DNA from: Lachnospiraceae bacterium UBA3845
Lineage (GTDB): Bacteria; Bacillota; Clostridia; Lachnospirales; Lachnospiraceae
Length of the DNA stretch: 20,397 nt
NCBI GenBank assembly: GCA_002392705.1
Contig: DGHP01000061.1
Location: 1-20,397 of the forward strand
Direction: 5' to 3'
A program made the position numbers and the translations under genes. Below the pieces are notes generated by a model, which saw only the letters and a list, made by a program, of their open reading frames with translations, ran no database searches and was not told the origin of the DNA. Every line of letters begins with the position of its first letter. Position 1 is the first letter of the stretch. This document shows positions 1 through 7,109 of this stretch, one piece after another.

Positions 1-770
1 CTGCGGTTGTTCCTGATCGCAGGCTTGACGCGGTCCACGAAGCTCGTGGCGGTATACCAGCCCGCATCGTAGCCGCCCGCCTGCATGGCGGAGGAAAATT
101 TTTTGACAAGCCTGCTGCAGAAGGCAGTTCCCTTTTTCAGCTGATAGGAATCTTCCACGTCGAAGAAGACCGGAAGATCAAATTCCCTGCCGCTTAAGAC
201 GCCGAGGCAGCTGGCGGCTTCATTTCTCAGCTGCGTCATGTTTTTCGCGGTGCTGTACCAGTATGCGCCGACCAGCAGTCCCGCGGCCCGGGCGTTTTCA
301 TAATTGGCCGTAAAGGTTGTGTCGATGTTCGTGCTGTAGCCGGCGCGCATGATCACAAAGTCGATTCCCGCGGCCTTCACTCTGTTATAATCCACTTTTC
401 CCTGCCAGACAGAGACGTCGATCCCGTCCATGACTCCGTTCATGTTGACCAGGCCCGGATCGTATACATTGACCGTGCACTGGTATTTCCCGGAGCCGGT
501 ATCGCAGATGATTTTTGCAGTGCCGCCCGAGAGGGCGGTCACGGTCCCGTCTTCCGACACGGAGGCGATATCGGGGTTTCTGGATTCAAATTCAGTCTCA
601 ATGCCGATCTCCTCATCCGTCAGGAATAGCGAAAAGGTCTCACCGGTCAGCAGATTGAGACTGGAGGCGTTCAGGGAAGATGCCTCAGCGATCCCGCTGA
701 TGGAGCAGGAACACAGAAGCAGGCACAGCAGCATAAAAAGATGGCGGCAGAATCTGTTATTTGCTTTCAT
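1..770 (-). CDS. Secreted GH25 lysozyme-like muramidase with N-terminal Ig-like domain (partial, C-terminus beyond window)
   Basis: Reading the minus strand from the ATG at 770 gives 256 residues that run off the window. Residues 1-30 form a signal peptide: a short basic start, a Leu/Cys-rich core (LFMLLCLLLC), then either an LCSC lipobox-like site or an AEA cleavage site. Residues about 35-105 resemble a bacterial Ig-like (Big_2) fold, with the pattern SRNPDIASVSEDGTVTALSG. From about 115 the GH25 domain begins with DGIDVSVWQGKVDYNRVK. FVIMRAGYS and the acidic active-site motif FFDVED (D204, E206) follow. GH25 enzymes cleave the N-acetylmuramic acid/N-acetylglucosamine bond of peptidoglycan outside the cell. 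An AGGAGGT site lies about ten bases upstream, inside the end of the preceding ATPase gene, and only six bases separate the two genes, so they are probably co-transcribed and may be translationally coupled. The family call is firm; whether the protein is lipid-anchored is not. Confidence 0.9.
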   Translation of the reverse strand, partial: MKANNRFCRHLFMLLCLLLCSCSISGIAEASSLNASSLNLLTGETFSLFLTDEEIGIETEFESRNPDIASVSEDGTVTALSGGTAKIICDTGSGKYQCTVNVYDPGLVNMNGVMDGIDVSVWQGKVDYNRVKAAGIDFVIMRAGYSTNIDTTFTANYENARAAGLLVGAYWYSTAKNMTQLRNEAASCLGVLSGREFDLPVFFDVEDSYQLKKGTAFCSRLVKKFSSAMQAGGYDAGWYTATSFVDRVKPAIRNNR

Positions 771-776
771 CTGTAG

Positions 777-2279
777 TCAGACCTCCTTTTTTCCGTCGGA
801 AAAGCTGCCGGCTTCTCCGGTACTGTTTTCCGTTTCCGGTTCCGCTTCCTTTATTCCGGCATTATCTTTTTCCACCGGCGTATCTTCTGAGACCGGCGAT
901 CCTTCCGCCTGCTTCTCCCTGTCATCCGCAGCTCCGGCTTCCTTCTCAGAAGCCTTCACGCTGTCTTCTTTATTGTCCTCAACTTTTCCGCTCCCGGACT
1001 CCGGCGCTGCATCCTCCGCGCGGTTCTCTTCGGCCGCAATGAACTGTTCCAGAAGCTTTCCGAGCGGATCGCCTTCGGATCTGTCCTTCGGGACCGCGAG
1101 ATCCTCCAGATCCTCGGAACAGATCTTCATCATATCCTCCTGGGAAGGATTCTCCATGAGGGCCACGCGGGTTGCCTGGTTCGTGATGATCTCCTCAAAC
1201 ATATTCCGGACTTCCCTGGCGTTGGCGAAGTTTTCGGCGGTCGCCATGCGCCGCAGGGACAGCTGTTCACGGACATGCTTTCTTGTATCTTCGTCGATCA
1301 CATAATCATATTTTCTGCAGTTGAGGTCGAAGATCCCCATCAGTTCATCCATGCTGTAGTCCGGAAATTCGATGTATTTGTTGAAGCGGCTCTTGAGACC
1401 CGGATTGCTGTTGATGAATTTTTCCATCGGCTCCGTATAGCCGGCCACGATTACGACCAGGTCATCCCGGTGGTCCTCCATGGCCTTCAGGATCGTTTCG
1501 ATCGCCTCCTGTCCGAATGCGTCGTCCTTCTGGGAGAGGGCGTAGGCCTCGTCGATGAAGAGAACGCCGCCGAGCGCTTTGCCGATCTGTTCCTGGGTCT
1601 TGATCGCGGTCTGCCCGACGTAGCCGGCAACCAGGCCGGAGCGGTCTACTTCGATCAGCTGACCTTTGGCCAGGACGCCGATCTGCTGGTAGAGCTTCGC
1701 GATGATGCGCGCCACTGTAGTTTTTCCCGTGCCGGGATTCCCTGTAAAGACAAGGTGAAGAGAGACCGGGACGGATTTCAGGCCTGCTTCCTTTCTGGCT
1801 TTCTGTACTTTGACAAAATCAATCAGCTCTTTGACGTCCTTTTTAATGGTTTCCAGACCGATCAGGTTCTGCAGGGTCTCCATCGGATCTTCTTCCGCTT
1901 CCGGCTGTGCCTGCGGCTGATTGACCGGCTGATCGGTGGCGGCGGCTGTCGCGACGGGAAGTTCGGCTGCCTGGGCAGGGCCTGATGCAGGGGCGGGAGC
2001 AGGAGCCGGACTGTCTTTCCTGCCGGCTGCAGGCCCGGAACTCCCGGCTGCAGGCCCGGCACTGCCCGCCGCGGCGGGAGCGCTGTGAGCGGCGCTGCCT
2101 GTTTTTCCTGTCTGGACTGTCTTTGCAGATGCTTTCGGCTGGCCGTTCACGGCGCCGGAGGCGATGTTCTGCGCTTTTTCTGCCAGAGAAGACATGTCCT
2201 GGAAGAAATCATCATATACTCTGGAAAGTCTTTTCCGCTGCTGTTCCGAAAGAAGGCTGGGTGTAACCGTTTTTTTCAT
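777..2279 (-). CDS. AAA+ ATPase of the CbxX/CfxQ (SpoVK-like) family with long disordered tails
   Basis: 500 residues. The start at 2279 (MKKTVTPSLL) is chosen because AAGGAGAAGCAC precedes it; the frame stays open to a GTG at 2459 but that start has no ribosome binding site. Residues 1-40 are helical and charged, about 45-130 are an Ala/Pro/Gly/Gln-rich linker, and about 131-395 are the AAA+ core: Walker A GNPGTGKT (180-187), pore-loop-like AGYVGQTAIKT (219-228), Walker B LFIDEA (240-245), sensor-1 region VVIVAGYTEPM and an arginine-finger candidate at KSRFN (R298). Residues about 400-500 are acidic, Glu/Asp/Lys/Ala-rich and probably disordered. B. subtilis SpoVK is about 320 residues, so both tails are additions. 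Relatives include SpoVK, the Rubisco activase CbbX and the type VII secretion ATPase EccA; all remodel partner proteins with ATP. No Rubisco or ESX genes are visible here, so the partner is unknown. The lysozyme gene follows after six bases. Confidence 0.88.
   Translation of the reverse strand: MKKTVTPSLLSEQQRKRLSRVYDDFFQDMSSLAEKAQNIASGAVNGQPKASAKTVQTGKTGSAAHSAPAAAGSAGPAAGSSGPAAGRKDSPAPAPAPASGPAQAAELPVATAAATDQPVNQPQAQPEAEEDPMETLQNLIGLETIKKDVKELIDFVKVQKARKEAGLKSVPVSLHLVFTGNPGTGKTTVARIIAKLYQQIGVLAKGQLIEVDRSGLVAGYVGQTAIKTQEQIGKALGGVLFIDEAYALSQKDDAFGQEAIETILKAMEDHRDDLVVIVAGYTEPMEKFINSNPGLKSRFNKYIEFPDYSMDELMGIFDLNCRKYDYVIDEDTRKHVREQLSLRRMATAENFANAREVRNMFEEIITNQATRVALMENPSQEDMMKICSEDLEDLAVPKDRSEGDPLGKLLEQFIAAEENRAEDAAPESGSGKVEDNKEDSVKASEKEAGAADDREKQAEGSPVSEDTPVEKDNAGIKEAEPETENSTGEAGSFSDGKKEV
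2023..2059. repeat. Two-copy 21-bp tandem repeat in the ATPase linker
   Basis: The 16-base block CCGGCTGCAGGCCCGG occurs at 2023-2038 and again at 2044-2059, a period of 21 bases, or seven codons. On the minus strand it encodes the repeated GPAAG(S/R) segment of the Ala/Pro/Gly-rich linker. The period is a multiple of three, so copy-number change would alter linker length without breaking the frame. Confidence 0.75.
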
Positions 2280-2348
2280 TGTGCTTCTCCTTGTCAGCAC
2301 TCCGCCGGACGGATGATGCCGGGGAAGCGCTGCTATAAAACTGCGCTG

Positions 2349-2367
2349 CGCGGAAGCTGCTTCCGCG
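2349..2367 (-). other. Perfect 8-bp hairpin in the leader of the AAA+ ATPase gene
   Basis: CGCGGAAG and CTTCCGCG are separated by three bases. In the minus-strand transcript this is a GC-rich hairpin about 70 bases before the ATPase start codon. A short TTTT lies about nine bases beyond it, too distant and short for a convincing intrinsic terminator, so its function is open. The gene-free stretch 2280-2612 holds this hairpin, the two facing promoters listed separately and nothing else recognisable. Confidence 0.4.
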
Positions 2368-2466
2368 GTCTTTACAGAATCTGAACCGTGATGCTTCGCG
2401 GCCGCCTGCTGCATGAAGTCATAAGCGCACACCTGCCCTGCTGACAGCCGGGCATACACAGAACCT

Positions 2467-2495
2467 ATTTTACGTTTTTTTTGTCTTTATGAAAA
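2467..2495 (-). promoter_or_regulatory. Possible sigma-A promoter for the AAA+ ATPase/lysozyme unit
   Basis: On the minus strand, TTTTCA (2495-2490) and TAAAAT (2472-2467) are separated by 17 bases. The -10 is good and the -35 matches four of six positions. Transcription would begin near 2460, giving a leader of about 180 bases before the ATPase start at 2279. The site lies back to back with the promoter for the regulator gene. Confidence 0.4.
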
Positions 2496-2512
2496 GGGGA
2501 TGAGAGCCTTTC

Positions 2513-2541
2513 TTTACAACTTTTAAGCCCCGGCGTAAAAT
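2513..2541 (+). promoter_or_regulatory. Sigma-A-type promoter for the two-component system genes
   Basis: TTTACA (2513-2518), a 17-base spacer and TAAAAT (2536-2541) match the vegetative consensus at ten of twelve positions. Transcription would start near 2548, leaving a leader of about 65 bases before the regulator ATG. The leader contains TTTTCCGG at 2575-2582, a sequence that recurs upstream of the sugar-transporter promoter. Confidence 0.6.
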
Positions 2542-2612
2542 ACTGGCAGAAGAAATAATATGGATTTATCCGTGTTTTCCGGATATATGAGACGAAGTCA
2601 GAAGGGGAAGCT

Positions 2613-4244
2613 ATGATCAAGCTGTTTCTGGTGGAAGATGAGATCGTGATGCGGGACGGCATCAAAAGCCAGATTGACTGGAAAAAGGAAGATATTGAAT
2701 TCGCGGGAGAGGCAAGCGACGGGGAACTTGCCTATCCGATGATTCTGGAGACCAGGCCCGATATCCTGCTTACGGATATCAAGATGCCCTTCATGGACGG
2801 GCTGGAACTCTCCGCCCTGGTCAGAAAGGAGCTTCCGGATACCCAGATCATTATTCTGTCCGGCTACGATGAGTTTTCCTACGCCCAGAGGGCCGTCTCC
2901 CTGGGCGTCACGGAATATCTGCTCAAGCCCCTGCCCCCGGAAGAGCTGCTGGCCTGTATCAGGAAGGTAAAGGTAAAGATCGAACAGGAGAGAGCCCTGC
3001 CGGATCCGGACTGGAGGGAGGAGCTGCTGCGTGAGCAGAGCGATTATCAGAAACAGATGCTCTTCCGGACCCTGGTCCTGGGCGACAGGCCGCTGGCTGA
3101 GATCCTGAGGATGGCGGGAAAGCTGAACATGAATATCAGCGCCCGCTATTACAGGATGATCCTGATGACGGTCCGGGAAGGGGAGGGAGTCCGCCCGGCT
3201 GCCTTCCGTGATGAATTGTCCGACCTGCTCGATTCGATGAAGGGCTGGTATTTTTTTGACCGGGGAGAGGACGGCTATGCGGTTCTTTCGACCGGCAATG
3301 ATGAGAAGGAGCTGGATGAATCCGTCAGATCCGCCATCGCCCGTCTTGTGGACCAGATCCGGACGGATGAAAAACGTTCCTATTTTATCGGGGTGGGGGA
3401 GAGCGTGAACCGGGTCAGTGACATCGGGCGTTCCTTCTACGAGGCCAACCGCGCCTTCTCCTGCCGCTTTCTCGCGGGAATGAACCGGGTAGTCTTCTCA
3501 TCGGACCTGTCCGGGGTGGATCTGCGGGCCGACAGCCCGGGCCTGGATGTGTCGGAGCTTGTGACGAATGAAGATACCAGGCAGGTTTTGGATAATTTCA
3601 TGCGCACCGGGACCTATGAGGAGATCGATCCCTTCCTGGAGGGCGTCTTCAGCTCGATCGGGGAAAAGAACCTGAATTCAAGGATTTTCCTCAACTATCT
3701 TGTGATGGATATCTACTTTTCCATGGTCCGCTTCCTGAAGGAGATGGACTGTCCCGCCGGGAGGCTTGACGAGAAATGCGGGAGCATCAATGATTTTCTG
3801 AAGGAGGACATCTCCGCCTCCAGGGCGCGGGAATATCTGATCCTGTGCCTGCAGGAGCTCATAAAGGTACGTGACGGCAATACCCGCAAGCGCTACGGAA
3901 GACTGCTCAGGGAGGCGGTGCGCTATATCGACGAGCATTTTGACAGCGAGGATATCTCCCTGAACAGGGTGGCGGAGGAGATCAGCATCAGCCCCAACCA
4001 TTTCTCCTCCATCTTCTCCCAGGAGATGGGGATCACCTTCATTGAGTACCTGATCCAGAAGCGTATGGAACGGGCAAAGCAGCTCCTGCGCACCACCCAG
4101 CTGAGAAGTTCTGAGATTGCCTACCTGGTGGGTTACCGGGATCCGCACTATTTCAGCTCCACCTTCCGGAAAACCCAGGGAATGACAGCCACGGAATACA
4201 GAGCCGGAAAGGGATCCGTCCAGGGGCAGGGAAAAGCAGACTGA
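2613..4244 (+). CDS. AraC-type response regulator (YesN-like)
   Basis: 543 residues, the usual size for YesN-type regulators. Residues 1-120 are a receiver domain: acidic pocket E8/D9, phospho-acceptor D55 in the motif LLTDIKMPFMDG, and conserved lysine K105 in EYLLKPL. The middle (about 130-420) is the poorly conserved region typical of this family. The C-terminal 110 residues carry two helix-turn-helix motifs of the AraC/XylS type, with signatures ISLNRVAEEISISPNHFSSI and EIAYLVGYRDPHYFSSTFRK. It would act in the cytoplasm, binding DNA once phosphorylated by the kinase encoded 46 bases downstream. The start is supported by AGGGGAAGCT before the ATG. The next operon is a sugar importer, and YesMN systems typically control adjacent carbohydrate transport genes, so the importer is the likely target; that link is inferred from position. 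Confidence 0.93.
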   Translation: MIKLFLVEDEIVMRDGIKSQIDWKKEDIEFAGEASDGELAYPMILETRPDILLTDIKMPFMDGLELSALVRKELPDTQIIILSGYDEFSYAQRAVSLGVTEYLLKPLPPEELLACIRKVKVKIEQERALPDPDWREELLREQSDYQKQMLFRTLVLGDRPLAEILRMAGKLNMNISARYYRMILMTVREGEGVRPAAFRDELSDLLDSMKGWYFFDRGEDGYAVLSTGNDEKELDESVRSAIARLVDQIRTDEKRSYFIGVGESVNRVSDIGRSFYEANRAFSCRFLAGMNRVVFSSDLSGVDLRADSPGLDVSELVTNEDTRQVLDNFMRTGTYEEIDPFLEGVFSSIGEKNLNSRIFLNYLVMDIYFSMVRFLKEMDCPAGRLDEKCGSINDFLKEDISASRAREYLILCLQELIKVRDGNTRKRYGRLLREAVRYIDEHFDSEDISLNRVAEEISISPNHFSSIFSQEMGITFIEYLIQKRMERAKQLLRTTQLRSSEIAYLVGYRDPHYFSSTFRKTQGMTATEYRAGKGSVQGQGKAD

Positions 4245-4290
4245 AAGGCTGACGCTTTTGCTGCGGCAGAGCCGTGCCGGAGGAGGAAGC

Positions 4291-5802
4291 ATGATTCGGA
4301 GCATTTTCCATGGAATATACAAATGGATTGAGAATATGGACCTGCAGAGGAAGCTGACGATCATGAGCAGCGTGATCATCGTGCCCTTTGTGGTGATTAT
4401 TCTTTTTCTTCTGGTGATGTTCGGCAGGTACGGCGATTCCTACGACGGGATCGTGCGGAATGTCACCCTTGTGAACGACTATAATATCCGTTTTAAGGAG
4501 AATATGGACTCGGTCATGTATCAGATGGTGGCCCGCTCCCTCAGCAGCGGGGAAGTCGAGGAAGCCATCGGCATGGAGGACCCGGAGCGGATGATCGATG
4601 AGGCGGAGGCTGGTTTTTCGCAGCTTGAGATAAGCTCGACTTCCCCGCAGGCCTCCCAGGTCAGCTCCCATGTCCTGAAGCTGCTGGGAACGCTCCGCAA
4701 GCATGTCGGCGACATCAGCAGCACGGTAAAGGTCAGCGGCAGCTATGAGGAGAACATGGAGAAGCTGGACAATGATATCCGCATCATCACGGAGCTGATC
4801 CAGGAGCGCATCGCCGAATATCTCTCCTATGAGACCGTGAGCATGGAGCAGGTGCGCCAGGATATGGTCGCGTCCAGGATCAGCCTGATCCATGCGGCTG
4901 TGATCACGCTGATCGTCCTGATTGCGGTCGCCATCGTCTTCGCGACCCTGATCATGCGGAGCATCACAAGACCGATCCGCCAGCTCTGCGACGCGTCTGA
5001 GCAGATCGGAAAAGGACATTTTGATACCCGGATCAATATCGCCGCGAGAAATGAGCTCTCTCTGCTGGGCAGCAGCTTCAACCACATGTCCGAGCAGATT
5101 ACGGTGCTGATCGAGGACATCCGCACGGAGCAGATCTACAACCGGAATATGGAACTGAAGCTGCTGCAGTCCCAGATCAATCCTCATTTTCTCTATAACA
5201 CCCTGGATAATATCATCTGGCTCTCCCAGGCGGACCGGAAGGAGGACGTGGCTTCCCTGGTCATGTCCCTGTCCCGCTTTTTCCGCACCACCCTGTCAGG
5301 AGGGCGGGATATCATACCCCTGAAAGAGGAGATCTCCCATGTGGAGGCATATCTGCAGATCCAGCAGTTCCGCTACCGCGATATCCTTTCCTACCGCATC
5401 GACCTGCCGGAGGAGCTCATGGAGGTCCCGGTCATCAAGATGACCCTGCAGCCTCTGGTGGAGAATGCCCTCTACCACGGCATCAAATATAAGAGAGAAA
5501 TGGGAGAGATCAGCATTACGGCCCGGAAGGAGGGGGAGAATGCCTGCATCTGCGTCACGGACAACGGGATCGGAATGAAGGAGGAGGATCTTGTCCATCT
5601 GAGAAATCTCGTGGCAGGTACGGAAAAGCCCGCCCCTGACAACAGCGGATTCGGGATTGTCAATGTTGCCCAGAGACTGAAGCTGAATTTCGGGGAGGAG
5701 TACGGCCTGACCATAGAGAGCGTCTACGGCGAAGGCACCACGATCACGGTCCATACCCCGGGCAGTCTGCCCCCGGAAAGCAGTCCTGTCATAAAAGATT
5801 AA
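4291..5802 (+). CDS. YesM-type sensor histidine kinase
   Basis: 503 residues. The start at 4291 (MIRSIFHGIYKW) is preferred because GGAGGAGG lies just upstream; an in-frame TTG at 4258 would place that site inside the coding region. Transmembrane helix 1 is about residues 24-45 and helix 2 about 197-222. They flank an extracellular domain of about 150 mostly helical residues, the presumed signal-sensing part. A HAMP linker follows (ITRPIRQLCDASEQIGKGHF), then the histidine motif QSQINPHFLYNTLDNI with phospho-acceptor H299, and an ATP-binding domain with N box ENALYHG (N392), G1 box DNGIGM (D424) and G2 box NSGFGIVNV. NPHFLYN and this layout are typical of the YesM/LytS class. It is the partner of the regulator encoded just upstream. 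The ligand is unknown; sensing could be direct or through one of the sugar-binding proteins downstream. Confidence 0.94.
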   Translation: MIRSIFHGIYKWIENMDLQRKLTIMSSVIIVPFVVIILFLLVMFGRYGDSYDGIVRNVTLVNDYNIRFKENMDSVMYQMVARSLSSGEVEEAIGMEDPERMIDEAEAGFSQLEISSTSPQASQVSSHVLKLLGTLRKHVGDISSTVKVSGSYEENMEKLDNDIRIITELIQERIAEYLSYETVSMEQVRQDMVASRISLIHAAVITLIVLIAVAIVFATLIMRSITRPIRQLCDASEQIGKGHFDTRINIAARNELSLLGSSFNHMSEQITVLIEDIRTEQIYNRNMELKLLQSQINPHFLYNTLDNIIWLSQADRKEDVASLVMSLSRFFRTTLSGGRDIIPLKEEISHVEAYLQIQQFRYRDILSYRIDLPEELMEVPVIKMTLQPLVENALYHGIKYKREMGEISITARKEGENACICVTDNGIGMKEEDLVHLRNLVAGTEKPAPDNSGFGIVNVAQRLKLNFGEEYGLTIESVYGEGTTITVHTPGSLPPESSPVIKD

Positions 5803-5823
5803 ACCATTTCAGAAAAAAATCGA

Positions 5824-5878
5824 CTTTTTCCGGCCGGGATTTCGGAAACGAGGGAAAAAATAAAACTTTTCCGGGAAA
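5824..5878. promoter_or_regulatory. Candidate response-regulator binding elements upstream of the transporter promoter
   Basis: CTTTTTCCGG begins at 5824 and CTTTTCCGGG at 5866, about 42 bases or four helical turns apart. The first also pairs as TTTCCG/CGGAAA (5827-5832 with 5843-5848), and the second is the near-palindrome TTTCCGGGAAA (5868-5878). They lie about 65 and 105 bases before the predicted transcription start, a usual location for activator sites. TTTTCCGG also occurs in the regulator's own leader. Assignment to the AraC-type regulator is inference. Confidence 0.35.
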
Positions 5879-5901
5879 TAAATCTATGGAATTCCTTCTT
5901 T

Positions 5902-5930
5902 TTGCACACTAAAATGAGTACAACTACAAG
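5902..5930 (+). promoter_or_regulatory. Possible promoter of the sugar ABC transporter operon
   Basis: TTGCAC (5902-5907), a 17-base spacer and TACAAG (5925-5930). The -35 is good; the -10 matches four of six positions, as expected for an activator-dependent promoter. Start of transcription would be near 5937, about 37 bases before the binding-protein ATG. AAAGGAGG at 5960-5967 is the ribosome binding site. Confidence 0.4.
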
Positions 5931-5973
5931 ATATGGCGGCAGGAAGGCCTGACGCCGGTAAAAGGAGGACGTT

Positions 5974-6990
5974 ATGAGAAAAAGTGTATTCGGAGCTTGT
6001 GTAACAGTTTCCATGATCGCAGGTCTGGCAGTCGGCTGCATGACCGCTTCCGCAGATGAGCTGATCAATGTAGGTTTCGCGCAGGTAGGACATGAGTCCG
6101 ACTGGCGTACCGCTTCCACCAAGTCCTGCCAGGACGTTTTCAGTGAGGAAAACGGATACAACCTGAGCTTTGTTGACTGCGACAATGATGAAGCTGCACA
6201 GAAGGAAGCAGTCCGCTCCTTCATCGAGCAGGAAGTTGACTACATCATCATCGACCCGATCATCGCCACCGGATGGGACACCGTCCTTACCGAGTGCGAA
6301 GACGCCGGCATCCCGGTTATCGTAATCGACCGTACCATCGACGATTCCGACAAGTATGTATCATGGGTAGGTTCCAACTTCAAGACAGAAGGCCTTGCTG
6401 CCGGCGAATGGCTGAAGGCTTACGCTGAGAAGAAGGGCATCGAGGAGATCAACGCTCTGGTTATCTCCGGTTCTACCGGCGCATCCGCTCAGATCGGCCG
6501 TTCCGACGGTTTCAGGGAAGTTGCCGAGGCAAACGGCTGGAACATCCTTGACGAGCAGACCGGTGACTTCACCGAGGCAGGCGGCCAGGAAGTTATGGAA
6601 TCCTACTGCAAGTCCTATGAAGGAAAGTTCAATGTTGTTGTATGCCAGAACGATAACGAGGCATTCGGCGCCATGACCGCTATGGACAACGCAGGTGTTT
6701 CCTATGGCCCGAACGGCGATGTCATCCTCATCTCCTTCGACGCATGCACAGCCGGCCTGGAAGATGTCAAGGCTGAGAAGATCACTGCTGACTTCGAGTG
6801 CAACCCGCTTGCAGCTCCGTTCGTAGAGGAAGTTATCCAGCAGCTTGAGGCTGGTGAAGAGCCGGAGAAGGAAGTCTACATGGTTGAGCACTGGTATGGT
6901 CTGGAAGATGCTGTTGTCGATTTCGAAATCGACGGCGAGGCGCAGGAAATGACCGTAGTTACGGATGAAGTCATCGAGGCTCAGTATTAA
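5974..6990 (+). CDS. ytfQ: Sugar ABC transporter substrate-binding protein 1 (YtfQ-like, galactofuranose type)
   Basis: 338 residues. The N-terminus is a signal sequence with two possible processing sites, a lipobox-like AVGC (C22) and an ASA|DE cleavage site at residue 27. The mature part is a periplasmic-binding-protein type I fold close to E. coli YtfQ: VGFAQVGHESDWRTA (33-47), VDYIIIDPIIATGWD, GIPVIVIDR (112-120), STGASAQIGR (167-176), VVVCQNDNEAFG, ILISFDAC. The conserved Arg, Asp and Asn residues in these motifs are the expected sugar contacts in this family. The extracellular protein would deliver sugar to the permeases. The mature chain holds seven cysteines (52, 69, 108, 212, 224, 258, 276) and is strongly acidic. 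Codon use is richer in GTT/GTA and GCT/GCA than in neighbouring genes, a usual sign of high expression. A hairpin follows the stop. Galactofuranose is the best guess for substrate but another furanose or related sugar is possible. Confidence 0.9.
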   Translation: MRKSVFGACVTVSMIAGLAVGCMTASADELINVGFAQVGHESDWRTASTKSCQDVFSEENGYNLSFVDCDNDEAAQKEAVRSFIEQEVDYIIIDPIIATGWDTVLTECEDAGIPVIVIDRTIDDSDKYVSWVGSNFKTEGLAAGEWLKAYAEKKGIEEINALVISGSTGASAQIGRSDGFREVAEANGWNILDEQTGDFTEAGGQEVMESYCKSYEGKFNVVVCQNDNEAFGAMTAMDNAGVSYGPNGDVILISFDACTAGLEDVKAEKITADFECNPLAAPFVEEVIQQLEAGEEPEKEVYMVEHWYGLEDAVVDFEIDGEAQEMTVVTDEVIEAQY

Positions 6991-7028
6991 TCCAGCTGAA
7001 TACGGGATTTTTACCGGATGAACAGTTT

Positions 7029-7069
7029 CCCCGCCGGAGCCTTCCGGGCCCGGCGGGGTTCTTTCGTTT
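7029..7069 (+). terminator. Hairpin attenuator/terminator between binding protein 1 and the ATPase
   Basis: CCCCGCCGG (7029-7037) pairs perfectly with CCGGCGGGG (7050-7058), with three more inner pairs around a five-base loop. It is followed by TTCTTTCGTTT. The transporter ATPase begins 41 bases later with no clear new promoter between, so this most likely ends a fraction of transcripts and protects the binding-protein mRNA 3' end, giving excess binding protein over membrane components. Confidence 0.75.
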
Positions 7070-7109
7070 ATATCACGGCTGACAGAATATTTTGGAGAGG
7101 AGCGGATGT

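Noticed and set aside
430..1305. A 291-codon plus-strand frame across the lysozyme/ATPase junction
   Set aside because: Ser/Phe-rich shadow of two well-supported minus-strand genes, without a family match.
2372..2455. A possible 27-residue upstream peptide in the ATPase leader (ATG at 2455, minus strand)
   Set aside because: Only a weak AGG precedes it, the sequence is unremarkable and it begins almost at the predicted transcription start. No support beyond chance.
4153..5187. A 344-codon open frame on the minus strand opposite the histidine kinase
   Set aside because: Composition is that of an antisense shadow, and the plus strand encodes unambiguous kinase motifs.
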